Assembly (NCBI GenBank): GCA_002897115.2
Contig: BCIH01000002.1
Coordinates: 1,741,178 to 1,805,177 of the forward strand
Direction: 5' to 3'
DNA: 64,000 nucleotides
Source of the DNA: Prototheca cutis
Taxonomy: Eukaryota; Chlorophyta; Trebouxiophyceae; Chlorellales; Chlorellaceae
The position numbers were made by a program, and so were the translations under genes. Positions 1-11,765 of this stretch are shown here, one piece after another (position 1 is the stretch's first letter; each line of letters opens with the position of its first letter). The notes beneath the pieces were generated by a model. The model was not told the DNA's origin. It made no database searches and saw only the letters and a program-made list of their open reading frames with translations.

Positions 1-168
1 CAAAGTCTCCAATGACGAGAAAGGCCGTGCGCCCACTGACGTTGCCGGTGACCTTGCCCCCATGCCGGCGAATGAAATCTTCGGCTTCTTCCCGGCGCAG
101 CGAATCCAGCACGCCACTAATTACAAATGTCTTGCCAGTCAGACAGTCAGGGTGGCCCCTCGGAGTGG

Positions 169-256
<88 letters not shown>

Positions 257-1431
257 TGTGTGACCCGTGCCTGACAATCTCCGCTGTCACCACGACAACT
301 GGCTTGCCTTTTGGCCCGCGTGGGGAGGCTCGTCGGGGGCACGCTGAACGTACGCCGCCTCTGACATGAAGCTGAATTCCAGCGACTCCGAGGGTGGAAG
401 CAGCGCTGCAGCAGCGTCCACGGCCTGAATCGCCTTGAGAGCAGTGTCGTTCAACCCCGCCAGAGGACCCGTGACCGCAGGCGCCACCGTCTTTGTCTTG
501 GACACCTGTGGAGTGGAAGGGAATAAGGTATCGTGGCTCCAGAGAGAAGATGACGCCCTGCACCCCGCTGGGGCAGACGGGATTCATACTAGGCGGCCGG
601 TCATACCAAGCAGCTGGTCAACTGGCCCCGCAGACAGGCGCACCTAGAACCCTCGTCTCACTCATACAAGGAGGGAAGATCCTTACCGGTGGAGAGGCGG
701 CGACAGTCTGTATGGTGGCAGCACCCACGGCTGCAGCGACCTTTCCCTGCGTAGTTTTTCTGGCCTTGGCCGCGGGTTCTCCAGCAAGCTCAGCGTCGCT
801 CTCGCTGCTCACCAAGCTTACTGCTGGCTGTGCATCAAATGACTTGTCCTCCTCGAAATCAGAGTCGGAGTCGATGCGCTTTGCACGTTTCTTGGAAGCG
901 CCAGGTGTGCCCTGCGGTCAAAGCACACGCCGCACAGGGTTTTAGAGGGCACTGGTTTCATGCATGCATGCAGAACGAATAAATGCGGCTCACCCACACG
1001 CAATAACAATGTACTCCATTTCATAATAATGTGATTCACTGCCGCATTTACCAACCCCCCTTGTCTTTCATCCAATCCCAACTGGGACCTTTGCTGGAGA
1101 GGGCTTGCCCTTTTTGGCATGTTTTGGATCGGGTGCCGGGGAGGTGGGCTCTGCAGGTTTTGCTGCTGGCGTCTCCGAACTCGGCCTCTTGCCATCTGCG
1201 CAGATGACATGGTGATCAATGTAGCCCAGGATCATCGATGCATGAGGGTAAAGAGTCATCAAACCCCACAGCACAGGCGGCGTCACAAGCATGCACTCCC
1301 CATCTCAGACTTCCCAATGGACCTCCCGACCTCATGAACGTCCTGCACCAGCAATCCAATTTTCCACACCCACCTTCAGTCTTGGTGGGGCCCCTGCGCC
1401 CCCCGAGCAGGAAAGCCCGGATGTCCTGCAT
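1..1431 (-). CDS. RFC1: Replication factor C subunit 1 (N-terminal part, runs off the window)
   Basis: Large subunit of the RFC clamp loader, which opens PCNA at primer-template junctions; nuclear. Five exons can be read on the minus strand: 1431-1374, 1195-1089, 911-687, 505 to about 310, and about 165 to 1, with phases agreeing for the first four. The start MQDIRAFLLGG resembles the RFC1 N-terminus, which carries the PCNA-binding region. A Lys/Pro-rich stretch and an acidic patch (DSDSDFEED, exon 3) follow, then the BRCT domain beginning LTGKTFVISGVLDSL and continuing EEAEDFIRRHGGKVTGNVS. The AAA+ ATPase and C-terminal domains lie outside the window. The intron before the BRCT exon is largely a CA repeat. 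I am confident of the family; the exon 4 donor is uncertain because two phase-compatible sites exist. Confidence 0.85.
171..254. repeat. (TG)42 microsatellite in RFC1 intron
   Basis: Uninterrupted TG dinucleotides, followed by a few imperfect units to 262. On the minus strand this is a CA tract running up to the acceptor of the BRCT exon of RFC1, so it replaces a normal polypyrimidine tract. Confidence 0.97.
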
Positions 1432-2138
1432 CTCTCCAAGGGCGACCCCGCCCTGCCGCCCAGAACCCTTTCTCGGGTGCGATCTGGCCGAGCGGGAACT
1501 CGAACGGCGATGAAGCTCAACTCAGCTTTGTAGGTGTGATGCATGCATCGCCTTTTGTGACTGTAGCGGATTCAGCGCGCTCTGCAGCCCGAGGGCGAAG
1601 CCCAGATCACACGCAGCGATCTGGATCAGGTTCCCCCGGAGCTTGGGGGCGTATGCCGTCCCTGCGCCACGCACTCTGGACCGCCTGCCGTCCCGAAGGA
1701 ACTAGAAAAACAACCAGGAAATGACCGGGAAACCTGTCAAGATGCATCTTGCTCCCATGCAGACACGCTGCCCCTTTCGATCACGGAGCCTGGGGAAGCA
1801 TTTGGCTGCATGTCGTGCGAAGCACGGAGGAATTTGAAAACCAAGTCCCTAGTGGTGATGACATCAACCTTGCACAGTTCTGAGCTGCTTCAGGTATACA
1901 AAGGAAGGCAACACGTCGCAAGGGACGCTTTCAATGGGCACAAGCCTGGGAGGAGGAAACCATTTGGCCTTGCCGCGCTTTTCACTTGAACAAATGGGTT
2001 TGATGCGCCACACAGGCTCGCCTCAATGAACAGGATTCTTTGAGATTCTTCAATGATTGGCATGCACGCAAGCATTGTATTCAGTCGCTCTTGTCAACGG
2101 AGATTCTTCGGCAATGGGGCAGAACCGCACACGTCGGC
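1432..2138. other. Intergenic, RFC1 promoter side / 3' flank of next gene
   Basis: No convincing coding exon on either strand. It holds the upstream region of RFC1 and the 3' flank of the small membrane protein gene at 2139-3109. Confidence 0.5.
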
Positions 2139-3109
2139 TCACGTGTCCTTCTTCGCAAAGGGCAGGCTGGTGGCAAGATGGGCAATCACGCCCACGCCGG
2201 CGCCCAGAGCGGCGCCACCAAAGATCAGCGGGGCCGAGGGGGCGTGGACAGTGGCTGCGGCCGCCGCGCCTCCCAGCACCGACCCGACCTGTGGGGTGGG
2301 CCATTGGATCGAGTCGTGCTCCGAGCAGGAAGCGTTTTGACAACGAGAGCAAGCATGAGCAGTATGAATCATTGTGCTACAAGACTGCCGGCCAGTGTGT
2401 GCGATCGGCATCGAACTCTTGGCACCATGCCAGGCATTGGCTGACCGTTCTCAAGGGTTTTGCATTGCCGTCACTCAACTCCGCCACAGAGCCCTGGATC
2501 CAGCGCCCCATCCCCGGGCACCTCCCTGATCAACCCAAAAGAGCACTAAACCCATCGTACGCGACAGAAAGCGTCGGTCCTGTTCTGGGATTTGTTGTGG
2601 TGCAGGCGGTACGCCCGGTCCTCCAGGCTCGTCTTGAGATCGGGGTAGGTGGACACCCGGGCCGCCCCCGCCACGGCTGCAGTAGGACAGAAACTGGGAG
2701 AGTTGAGCTCTTGTGGCTGAGCTGCGGGGCATCGTCAACCCCCCTCGGGCAAACAGAAATGAATGGCAAAGAAAAGATCTGAGAACGCTCCCCCAGAGGG
2801 CCCAGCTTTGGAAACTGGGCCATCATCGTCCTGTGCCCGGTCCCGACACCCCATTGCTCCGGCAGGCGTGCCTGTGATGCCGGTCGACCACAGCGCCCAC
2901 GTCGAGCCTGCCCCGAGGGCCTTTACCGCGAGCCCAGCGTAGGACCCTGTGGCGGTGTGCAGCTTGTACGCCTGCAGCGGCACGGCGATGAGAAGGGCCA
3001 GGAAGCCCCCCGTCTGGAACCCCTTCTCCACGACATGCCGACCCAGGACCGACCCATTGTAAAGGGTGCTGAACTGGGTGGGATCGAAATCCTCCTCAAC
3101 CTTTGACAT
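2139..3109 (-). CDS. Small conserved membrane protein (DUF1757-like?)
   Basis: Three exons (3109-2848, 2676-2561, 2288-2139) join in phase to give about 175 residues. The start MSKVEEDFDPTQFSTLYNGS is followed by a hydrophobic segment (GGFLALLIAVPLQAY). Next comes a charged stretch containing EDRAYRLHHNKSQNRTDAF. The C-terminal half is Gly/Ala-rich and hydrophobic (LIFGGAALGAGVGVIAHL) and ends in KKDT. The pattern of an 'RxxHNxxQxRxD' motif before a glycine-rich hydrophobic C-terminus recalls uncharacterised eukaryotic DUF1757 proteins; this is from memory and weak. An in-frame ATG 30 bases upstream (3139) is an alternative start. Function unknown; probably an organelle or ER membrane protein. 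Confidence 0.6.
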
Positions 3110-3793
3110 CGTAAACGCAGGTTGGTATGCGATGCGCACAGGGCAACTCTATTGTGAATAAATCTCAGGACGCGTAACCTGTTTTCTTCAAAAGTTGGGT
3201 CGGTACGACCACACAATGACGTGACGGGCACCACAGGGCTCTCGGAAAGGCGCTTACGGGCATCATCGAACTGCGGCTTCGAGCTCGGCTCCAGAGCCAT
3301 CTCGGTGGCATGAACAGCCGTGAACAACGAGATCTTGGCGATAACCATCCATGCCCGACGAACTTGGCGCAGAATCCCGCGTGTCGAGCTGGTCCTGCGT
3401 TCTCCAATCCAGGAGGGTCAGCCCCATTGGGACGGGCCCCGGGGCTGGTGGCAGAGCATCGCTGCACAGTCGGAGACGGTACCAGCAGGGCCGCTGAGAG
3501 GCAGTGATGCACCACACATCCATTCATTCAGCCATGTGCATCATGTGTCTGTTCCCTCAGTGTTCCAGGCAGGATCCCGTCAGATTCCCGTCATCGCCAA
3601 TCGTCACGGCGCCTTCACTGTCATGAATAGCTGCCCCATATTGTTTCGAACGGGACGCTTGTAACCAGGAGAGGCATGACCTTTCCCCCCATGTACTCCT
3701 ACGGCTTGGCGGCGGGTAGTGACTCCAGAACCGTCCAATCACCCCCGCCAGGGGCTCTGTCTTCAACTCGCCGCGACAGTGGACAGGTGCATC
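3110..3793. other. Intergenic, no supported gene
   Basis: A few open frames occur on the minus strand (for example around 3165-3340) but none shows family motifs or matching splice phases. It probably holds the promoter of the gene ending at 2139 and the 3' UTR of the CTD phosphatase gene. Confidence 0.45.
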
Positions 3794-6700
3794 TCAGCCG
3801 CAGAGCGCGAACCGGGATTCATCGGCCCTGCTCCACAGCACGCAGGAGCACTCGAGCCACGCCGGCGTAACAACATGAATGCCCCCCCGCCGCGCCTGCA
3901 GCACCTTGTCCGTGGCTGGGTTTGTTGCCACCAAATGCGTGGTGCCGGGCTCCAAGTCGCGCGAGCACATCGCGCCCGCAGCCAACCCCGCGGCCCACAG
4001 CGCATGCCGCGCCGCGTCGCCGCCGAGCGGCACGATGCCGCTGAAGCACAGCCGCACCCCCCGTAGCACCGCCGCACGTTGCGCTGCCAGCGCCACCCGT
4101 GCGTCCCAGGGCAGACGAGGGTGTGTGAGGGGGCCGGGGGACCCCGTGTTGGCTGCTGGCTCAGGCGACGTCGTGAGCAGTTCGGCGCCACCACCACCGC
4201 CACCACCGCCAGCACCACCGTCACCACCGCCAGCACCACCGCCATCACCTCCACCACTACCAATCCAGTCTGGTGGCAGGGGTTCACGCAGGGCTTGCAT
4301 GACCGCGGCGTGGATGCCGCGGAGGACACGGTTCGCAGACTCCAGCATCCCGCCCGCAGCCAGCTCGTCCCGGCCAGCATCAAGCAGCGCGGGGCCCCGC
4401 AGGCCCAGTCGAGCGCGACTGGGAGTAAAGTAGTGGTACTGCTCTACTGCCAGGAGCGCATCGGCATGGCCTCGCCAGACAGAGCTGTTGTCGTCTACAA
4501 TCACAGCCACGCAGTCCAGCCCCTGCAGGCCCTGCAGTGGCGGTGGTGATTTGTTGTGGGGGCAAGGCGAGCAGGAAGAGAAGCGACATCACGTACGGCT
4601 GAGGAATCGTCTTCAACCCTTTCTTTAAACAACAACTATATTCAAAATCTGCCCCGCATCTAGACCCTGCACACTTCAGCGGCCAGGGACTTGGGCTTGT
4701 CTCCGCCCTGCGCGACCACCCGACCGGCAAACAGGCTGCCATCGGGGTCCAACAGCTTCACGACAGCTTCCGCATACTCCTGGCGACCTGTGTATTGCAG
4801 TTGTGGGCGTGCTCCCCGAGTGTGAGGGGTGACAGACCTGGGATTCCCACGGAAACTGTGCACCGCTGCGGCCGATCCCGCTTCTTCAAAACAGCAAGCA
4901 AAAGATCATTGCAGTACGGCCTGCCCCAACACCACACACAGCCATACCGTTGGTGTGCACTGTCATCTGGTAGAGCTCTGCAGTTGACGCCAGGAACTCA
5001 TGCACACCGGGACGCAGCTTGGTCCACATCTGGAAAGCAAGAAGACCAGGGCTTGTAAATAAATTATGATCAAACAATACCAGCGTGCCAGGTGACGCGC
5101 ACAACCCAGGCGCGATGACATGACAATGCCCTGTGCGTCGCCATGCTCCTGCCACCTGAACTTGCGAACTCCACCCGCTGGGCAAGCTTACCCGAGAGAG
5201 CAAGCAGCTCTCATGTCCATTCAAGCATCCCCCCGCCTTCCAAAACAAAAAGCAGACCTTGAGGTCGTCAAGGCGGAACAGCTGTCGCTGCACGTGTGGC
5301 AGCGCTGACTCAGCGCTCGCGCGCTCGTCCAGGCGCGCCGCCAGGCCGGGGCCCTCCAGCTCCTCGTATGTACAGCTGTTCAGCAACGTGTGGTCAAGAT
5401 CCAGAACCAAACACAGCTTGCCCCCCCTGTGGCTGGTATGTGTGGGGGGTTGTTGAGTGGCGTACAGGTGTAGAAGCGGAGCAAACAAGAGCGACCGCCA
5501 GCCCTGGGGACACAGAAATAACAAACACCAGGCACACCGGAGAAGGTCTCTTGCAGCCGCCGGTTCCGTCATGGCGAGATTCTGTTCCAGCAATGCAGCG
5601 GGGTCCATCGCTGGCTTTGTTTCGCCTGCAGCACCGTGAACATCACTGCTTGCGGCAGCCTGCCCTGCAGCACATAAAGGCTTCTCGTTGGCGCTCGGGT
5701 CTAGCTGGCCCCGGCGGGTAGCCACCAAAGTGCCAGTGGCCCTGCCATCACCCGTCTTCGGCGGCACATCAGACAATGGGAGATGCAGTTGCTGTCGAGC
5801 GGGGTCGGCTGCTGTGTCTTCAATGACTTCCAAGGGCAGGTCGTCAAAATCCATTGGGGTCGCAGGTGGCACCGCATCCGGAGATGGAGAACTGTCATCA
5901 ACATCCGCAAAGCGTTCTGTTGGCCCTGCACCCCCACCCCCTGCTGCAGTCTGTGCATGAGCTTCGCCCGGCAGATGTTTGGGCTCCCCCTCGGTGTCCA
6001 CCGCATCGATGAGCGATGAGCGACGTCCGCGACCCCTGCTGCGCCGTTCGACTACCGCGCGGCCATTATTTAGGGGCCCCGGGTCACAGCCCGGTGGTCC
6101 CCGGCCAGGCTTTGAAGGCTTGTCCTGGCGGCCGGACCGGGAGTCAGGGCGCTGGGCCGAGGGCGGGGCAGTATATCGTGCACTAGACTCCGAGTAACCA
6201 GTCCCCCAGCCCGTCGGGCTGGGCGATGATCTGCGAATGGATTCGGCCCAGTGTTCCGGTGCAGGGACCTCGTCAGGTCCATTGCGCCTTTGGGGGCCAT
6301 ACGACTGCTCCCCTGCCCATGCCGGGTGGTCGGCACCTGGATGGGCGCTGGCGGCCGGGTCACACGGCGCCAGGGAAGGCTGAGCTGCTGCAGTCGCCAT
6401 CGTCGCTGGCCAGGCCTGGCTCATGCCGGTCCATGCTGGCGCCATCGCGAGCCGCGGCACTGCTGGCATAGTGGGCCATGTCACGCCCATGGATGCTGGG
6501 GCTGCAGAGACGACCGGGGCCGACATGGGTGGAGCACTTCCCAAGAAGGCTTGAACAGGGCTGTGCCTGCCAGACAGCATGCCGGCATTCATGGCTGCCC
6601 TGAGCGACGGCCCAGATGGTGCCATCGGCCCAGTCATAGAGGTTGCCATACCCGCCACACGATCCCATGACTGCTGCTGCTGTTGCTGCAGGCCATGCGC

Positions 6701-8032
6701 TTGCCCAAGCGCCGGCGACCCCGGTGGTGGCCCCGGTGGGGGCGGGGTCATGCCCCCTGGCTGAGGCTTCCCATACTCGGGCGGCTGGGGTGAGCCTCGA
6801 CCATGCCTGCCGCTACCGCTAAATGCTGGCCCTGCATCCGGTTGTTGAAACCGCGCTGCCCCGTTGCCTCCCCGGCTGCCTGCTGCTCGTGAACCGAATC
6901 CATTTCTCGGCTGCGGTCTCTGGTGTGGCGCCCGAGGCGGCAGAGGTGGCTGCAGGCCCGCCTGGTCTTCCAGCGGTTGTTGGAAGGCCGCAGGCTCTTG
7001 GAATCTCTGGGGCTGGAAGGGCGGCAGGGGCCGCGGGGCTGCAACCCCCCCTGGCACTCGATGCCCGGGTGCTGCATCCAGCTTGGTCAAGGCTGCCCGC
7101 TGCATCATGGGCCGTGGGGCGGCCGTGGCGGCTGCGTCCCTTGCCCAGCCATCCACCATGATGGCAAGCTGGGGCCGGAGGCAGTGCCGGGCAACGGGGA
7201 ACAGCAGCTGCAGGCACTCCCCGGCGCCCAGCGGCGGCGTGCGGCCTCGGCACACTTCTTGTAAGTACACTACACCTTGGTACAGCGCATCCTGCAATGG
7301 CTGGGCCGTGCCTGCCGCTGCCCCGCCGGGAGGGCCAGCCAGCTGTGGGCGTGCGTGCATGTGTGCAAGTCTTGGTGATGTGCGGTGAGGCCAGCAGAGA
7401 GAGCACTCTTCCGACTGCCCCCATCACCCGGGCTGACAGTGCAGCAGTGTTTCTGGCGGGGGGCTACCTATTCCTACAGTCCTCCCCCATGGCATCATCG
7501 TTCGCATTCCAATCAAGCACAGCGTACCTGGCGGCTGCCGAATGAGGCATGCAGCCGGCGCAGCGCGGTGGACAGAGCCGGCTGCACTCGCTCCTGTTGA
7601 CTGCACAGGAGCAGCGGCAGGGGTACATTGGGCGTCAGACCACGTCCTTGCCTATGCAGCAGCACACCGTGAGATTCAACCCTCTACAAACAGGTATCAC
7701 TGCACTCACGCCACGTCTGGGGCGCGAATAAACTCCTGGATGAGGGCGCAGGCGGCCACCAGGGGCTCGGGCTCGGCTGCACTGGGGTGCTGCGTGCGTG
7801 TCGCAGAGTGCGGGGCACACGACCGTTGTCTCTTTGGAGCACTAGACACGTTTGATTTACCAGAGAGGTGCCGGGGTACCTTGATCTCCCCCGCCTCCAC
7901 CCCCGGGGGACCAGCCCCTCGCCGACCGAATCCGTCCACCCGCTTGCTCGGGGAGCTGGCACAGCCTCTAGACGCACGCGCTGCGGGAGCTTCAACAAGT
8001 TCACCCTCCTCTACTTCATCGGCATTGGGCAT
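3794..8032 (-). CDS. CPL3: RNA polymerase II CTD phosphatase, CPL3/FCP1 type, with C-terminal BRCT
   Basis: Nuclear phosphatase of the FCP1/CPL family acting on the RNA polymerase II CTD. Exons: 8032-7710 (start MPNADEVEEGELVE, the EEGE motif seen in plant CPL3), 7600-7528 (phase-matched helix), 7342 to about 5540 (very long Pro/Gly/Gln-rich linker), a short exon near 5500, 5426-5258 with the catalytic DxDxT motif (LCLVLDLDHTLLNS), 5029-4948 (MWTKLRPGVHEFL), 4787-4666 (RQEYAEAVVKLLDPDGSLFA) and 4531-3794. The last begins with the FCP1 motif VIVDDNSSVW and HYFTPSR, then a Gly-rich spacer coded by a triplet repeat near 4190-4262. A BRCT domain follows (LCFSGIVPLGGD ... THLVATNPATDK ... VVTPAWLE). 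Domain order matches CPL3/CPL4 of plants. The N-terminal low-complexity region of roughly 600 residues is poorly conserved. Junctions around 5440-5560 are approximate. Confidence 0.85.
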
Positions 8033-8120
8033 GGCCGCGGCGGCAGCTTAATCGTGCAGCCTGGTGGTACATGCACGGCACAGCGAGCCTGCGCCTCGAA
8101 GAGCGCGATAGCTGGACTAT

Positions 8121-8862
8121 TCACACGAACCAGAGGCCAGAGGAACCCAATGCAATGGTGATGATACAGAGTAACATGCGCATTGATTGATCATTGCTGC
8201 AGTTTGCACGCGCAGGCTGTTCTGTAAGGGATATTAGTTGCGGGTGAAGCATGAATGTGGGTTGGGTTGAGGAGCCAGGCACGTGGGAAGGTTTCGGCCT
8301 CCAGCATGGGAAAGAATTGACCGGGCCCAGAATAAAGGAAGCAAGTTTAATCACAGGATTCCTCAAGCATATTGCATGAAATACAGTGCAATGCAGCTCC
8401 CCACCCCCAATATGCATGCCCGTCACCGACACCACACATTCAATGACACGGACTCGATCAGGGCATGGCGTGGAGAAGATGCATGCAGGCTTCCAACCGG
8501 GTGCCATTTTCTTCAGCCGATGCAGCCAGGCCGGAAATACATCTGTTGTGCAAGTCCACATAAGTGTAAAGGGAGCGAGATAAATCTTGCTCTGGTCACG
8601 CCAGCCGTGCTCATCCTCATCACGGCAGTGCATGATGGTCAGAGCCATGAGCTTCCACTGAACCTGGAGGGAGGGTGGAGACTCGTGCAGCTGATGAGGA
8701 TCAATGTTGGCATACCTGATCAATTCAGAAAATTTCGTTGCCCGCCTCTGCGTGCATACATTATTGTGGTCGGTGGCCGTGGTCTCACCTCTGGTGCCCG
8801 CACATCGCTTGCACTATACCGTCACGGCGTTTTTCGCCCGAGGCGCAGCCAGCCCACGCCAT
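8121..8862 (-). CDS. Unidentified protein, two exons
   Basis: Exon 1 (8862-8789) starts MAWAGCASGEKRRDG and ends at a good GTGAGA donor. The acceptor at 8716 continues the frame (phase 2) into exon 2 (8715-8121), giving 222 residues. Exon 2 begins YANIDPHQLHESPPSLQVQW and is rich in Trp, His and Cys. I recognise no domain, signal peptide or clear membrane segment. The matching phase and clean splice sites support a gene, but base composition in the 3' half is ordinary for this genome's non-coding DNA. The true stop might lie in a further exon. Confidence 0.4.
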
Positions 8863-9314
8863 CGAGCGCGTTGTCTTGAACTCTATACTAGCATATATTT
8901 CGACGCTGCGTCTTCAAGAATGTTCGGATGTTTCCCATCGGCTTGACACGATACTGCCAGCCTTCTTGTCCGGAGACAGCCCCAGTAGCCCCTCATGGTT
9001 TCAGAGGCAGCCCAGGCCAATCAAACAGCAAGCCGAATCGGTTCTACTGGGAGTATTGGTAATGGAGGATCTATCGGCCGCGCGGCTTGAAGACAAGCGC
9101 AAGAGATCGAGTTTTCAACAATTTTGAGGAAGGAGAAGGCCCTTCCCGACCCATCAACTCCGACGGTCACGTGCGTCGCCGTCTTTGAAACTGCGGGCGA
9201 TCAAATTGTGCAGCGTTGCCTGTGCACCACCCGAACACAGTCCGTCGCCCTCACATTGATAGGAGTGCATCTGTATCGACGTAGATCACCGGTCCTTTGC
9301 CCAAAATTTTCACC
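8863..9314. other. Divergent intergenic region
   Basis: Separates the minus gene starting at 8862 from the plus gene starting at 9315, so it should hold both promoters. Lower GC than its neighbours, with a TATA-like patch near 8885-8900. No other feature seen. Confidence 0.45.
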
Positions 9315-10186
9315 ATGGGCATCTGTCTATCATGCGCCAGTGAGTACGGCAATACGCGGCTGCGCCTGCCGACGGGGCGCAGCACGATCTGGGGGAGGAG
9401 ATTGCACCATTACAAATGATGGTCATGTGTAAGCCTTTTGCTGCTTGCAGGGTTGCGCAAGGCGGAGGCACCGGCGCCATCTCCCGCCCTTCCGGAGCAA
9501 GGTGCCGCGGACGCGACTGCGCCTCCGCCGGTGGTAGCCATGCTCAAGGACGCCCAAGCAGTGACCGACGCCCCGATTGCCATCCAAGCCGAGTCCACCG
9601 CGGTATGAGACTTGATTTTGTGCCTGATCAATTGATAGTACAGCGAAGGCACATCATTTGGTGGTGGGAAGGGGGGTGGTAACAAAGAGGCTTCCAATCC
9701 AGCGTCACAGCTCTGTCCGCTGTCGCCTGCGCTTGGTATTGATCTGCTAACGGAATCCGTTCACGCAGCGTACCCTTGTTTGTCACATCGCGACCGCAGG
9801 CAGCAGTCTCCGCCGCCGCCCCAGCAGACACTCCATCTGCCAGCGCCACTGTCGAGAAGAACGCCGCGGCTACTCCCACGCCAGCGGAGCCTGCAACCGC
9901 CGCCACCGAGCCAGTGGCAGCCGCCCCAGAGCCAGCGGAGGCCACTCCAGAGCCAGCAGCGCCCATCGCCCCCGCTGCGGCTGAGCCCGTCGCCACTGCG
10001 ACGGCAGTTGCCGAGCAGCTCGCTGCACCCGCTGCAGTGGAAGAGCCGGCGCAGCCCGCCGCAGACAGTGCTCCAGTGCTCGAGGCGGCCGCCAAGCCTG
10101 CGCCTGCCTCGCCCACCAAGCAGCCCTCGAAGAAGGGCCCGCAGCGGAAGAAGAGCGGCAAGAAGGGCAAGAAGGGCAAGCACTGA
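9315..10186 (+). CDS. Small Ala/Pro-rich protein with N-myristoylation-type start and Lys-rich tail
   Basis: Three exons (9315-9339, 9451-9602, 9800-10186) join in phase to give 187 residues. The start MGICLSCA has Gly2 for N-myristoylation and Cys4/Cys7 for palmitoylation, as in many membrane-tethered proteins. The middle is almost wholly Ala, Pro, Glu and Thr (repeated EPA/TPEPA units) and should be disordered. The tail is strongly basic (PQRKKSGKKGKKGKH), which would bind acidic lipid or nucleic acid. This layout recalls MARCKS-like electrostatic switch proteins, but that is analogy only. No catalytic domain. An alternative acceptor near 9768 would add about ten residues. Confidence 0.6.
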
Positions 10187-10534
10187 AACCCATGCTATGC
10201 ACGATTGGCTCCCGCCGAAAAAGGTCCAAACTCTGGTCTCTGTTTGTGTGTGTGAGACAGGCAATATTAACGTCACATGCCTCCCCTCCAGTGCCCCAGT
10301 GCACTCTGGTTTTAACATGCTGAGCGAAGCATCGCAGCCAGGGCTTCATGGCCCTGCAGAGATGGTCAGGGATTGACGGGAGATGCAAACGGGTCTGTGT
10401 GTGTGCTCGCGAGGGATTTATTAGCGTCATCGATTTCCAGGTTTTCGGTCCAGGGGGGATTTTACGGCCTTAGGACAGCAGTACTCGTCCCATAACTCCT
10501 CCCCAGCAGTGTCACCTCAACGATTATGGAGCAT
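10187..10534. other. Convergent intergenic region
   Basis: Lies between two converging genes; expected to be 3' UTRs. Contains a short GT-rich run near 10244-10255. Nothing else seen. Confidence 0.5.
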
Positions 10535-11279
10535 TCATATACCCTGTCGGCACGTCACACACGCATTGTTTGCCCAGCAGGTCCAAGGATATTGCCATCC
10601 ATCGACACTGACCTCTGCGACGGCCTTGTCACTGGGCAGCATGCCGTCTGCATCGGCGATGTTGGGCCTGGCGCCGGCAGCCAGGAGCAGCCGGCACACG
10701 CCCCAGTGGCCCATGAATGCGCCCCGATGCAGCGGCGTTGCCCGGCCCGCGGTTGTGGTCGCGTCAGGATTGGAGCCTTTATTGCATGGTGGTGAGAAAA
10801 GGACGGGCTTGGAGTGGTTGGGTTCACTTGTCTCCACTGGAGAGACCGGACATGGGGGTAGAGGCAGCTGTCTACGATGCGGCTTACTGCACACGTCTTA
10901 CACATCCACCTTGTTCTCACCGTAACGAAGCAGCAGCTCAACAACAGCCTCGTGCCCCTCCCTCGCCGCGTAATGCAGCGGCGTGTATCCAGAGGTGCCT
11001 GCATACAAGGCAGGTCGTCCTTCAGGGTTGTGCTGAGGCTGTTCCTCTGGCTGGCTGGTGCACCATGCTCGCCCAAACCTGCCATCTGACACACGCCTCA
11101 CCATGTGCGCCGTCGCCTGCCAAAACTTGCCTTGGATCTCCAGCGCGGTCCAGGATGCGCTGCAGGGCGGGGAGGTCCCCACGCTGCGCTGCAGCGCAGG
11201 CCGACTTGGAGAAGGCCACCTCGCCCAGGTGCTGGGCGGCGGGTGCCGGACCGCAGCAGGCACAGTCGTGCGCGTGCAT
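10535..11279 (-). CDS. Ankyrin repeat protein, ANKRD39-like
   Basis: Four exons on the minus strand (about 11279-11140, 11010-10915, 10768-10617, 10545-10535). The N-terminus MHAHDCACCGPAP and the phrase ACAAAQRGDLPALQRILDRA are followed by ankyrin repeats: SGYTPLHYAAREGHEAVVEL, then ATPLHRGAFMGHWGVCRLLL, then DADGMLPSDKAVAE. Order, spacing and the Cys-rich start agree with animal ANKRD39, a short protein of about 180 residues with unclear cellular role. The fourth repeat seen in animals is cut short here: after KAVAE the reading frame stops within a few codons, so either the protein is shorter or a last exon is missed. Confidence 0.7.
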
Positions 11280-11765
11280 GGCAGGATCCCTCAGTTCAGG
11301 GCCATCACCTATGTATGTATGTGGCTGTCCAATCCCAGGATCCCTCGCCTCGCGCCGGAAGAGAGTCGAAGTGTCGTGTTACGACAAAGTGATCTGTCAC
11401 GCCGCCTGGCAAACACCTGGAGTGCCGCCTTGCATGGCGATGCCAGCAAAGTTTAGAACAAAAGAATTAACCGATCATCACCCATTTGGCTGCACGGTTT
11501 ATTGTGTTGATGCTCGGGCAATGCTGCCCAAGAGATGTTTACGTGTCGAGCAAGGTGGATACTCCCGCACCCCCAATGGCGGACGACGGTCCCTGTGCCT
11601 AGAGGGCCGCCCAGCAGAGGGCATCAGGCACCCCAGCGAGCATGAGCGTCCAGGAGACCCAGGGATTCACCAGGTCTGAGCATCCCGCCTGGAAATACAA
11701 GAATACGATCGTTCAACTGGACAATGCATTGCGGAAGGGCAACAGCAACACCCTGGGGTCTGTCC
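11280..11765. other. Intergenic, same-strand genes
   Basis: Upstream region of the ankyrin gene and 3' UTR of the sirtuin gene, both on the minus strand. No supported coding exon. Confidence 0.5.

Noticed and set aside
12..263. Cys-Val repeat peptides from the TG microsatellite
   Set aside because: Translation of a simple repeat; the true coding strand here is the RFC1 minus strand.
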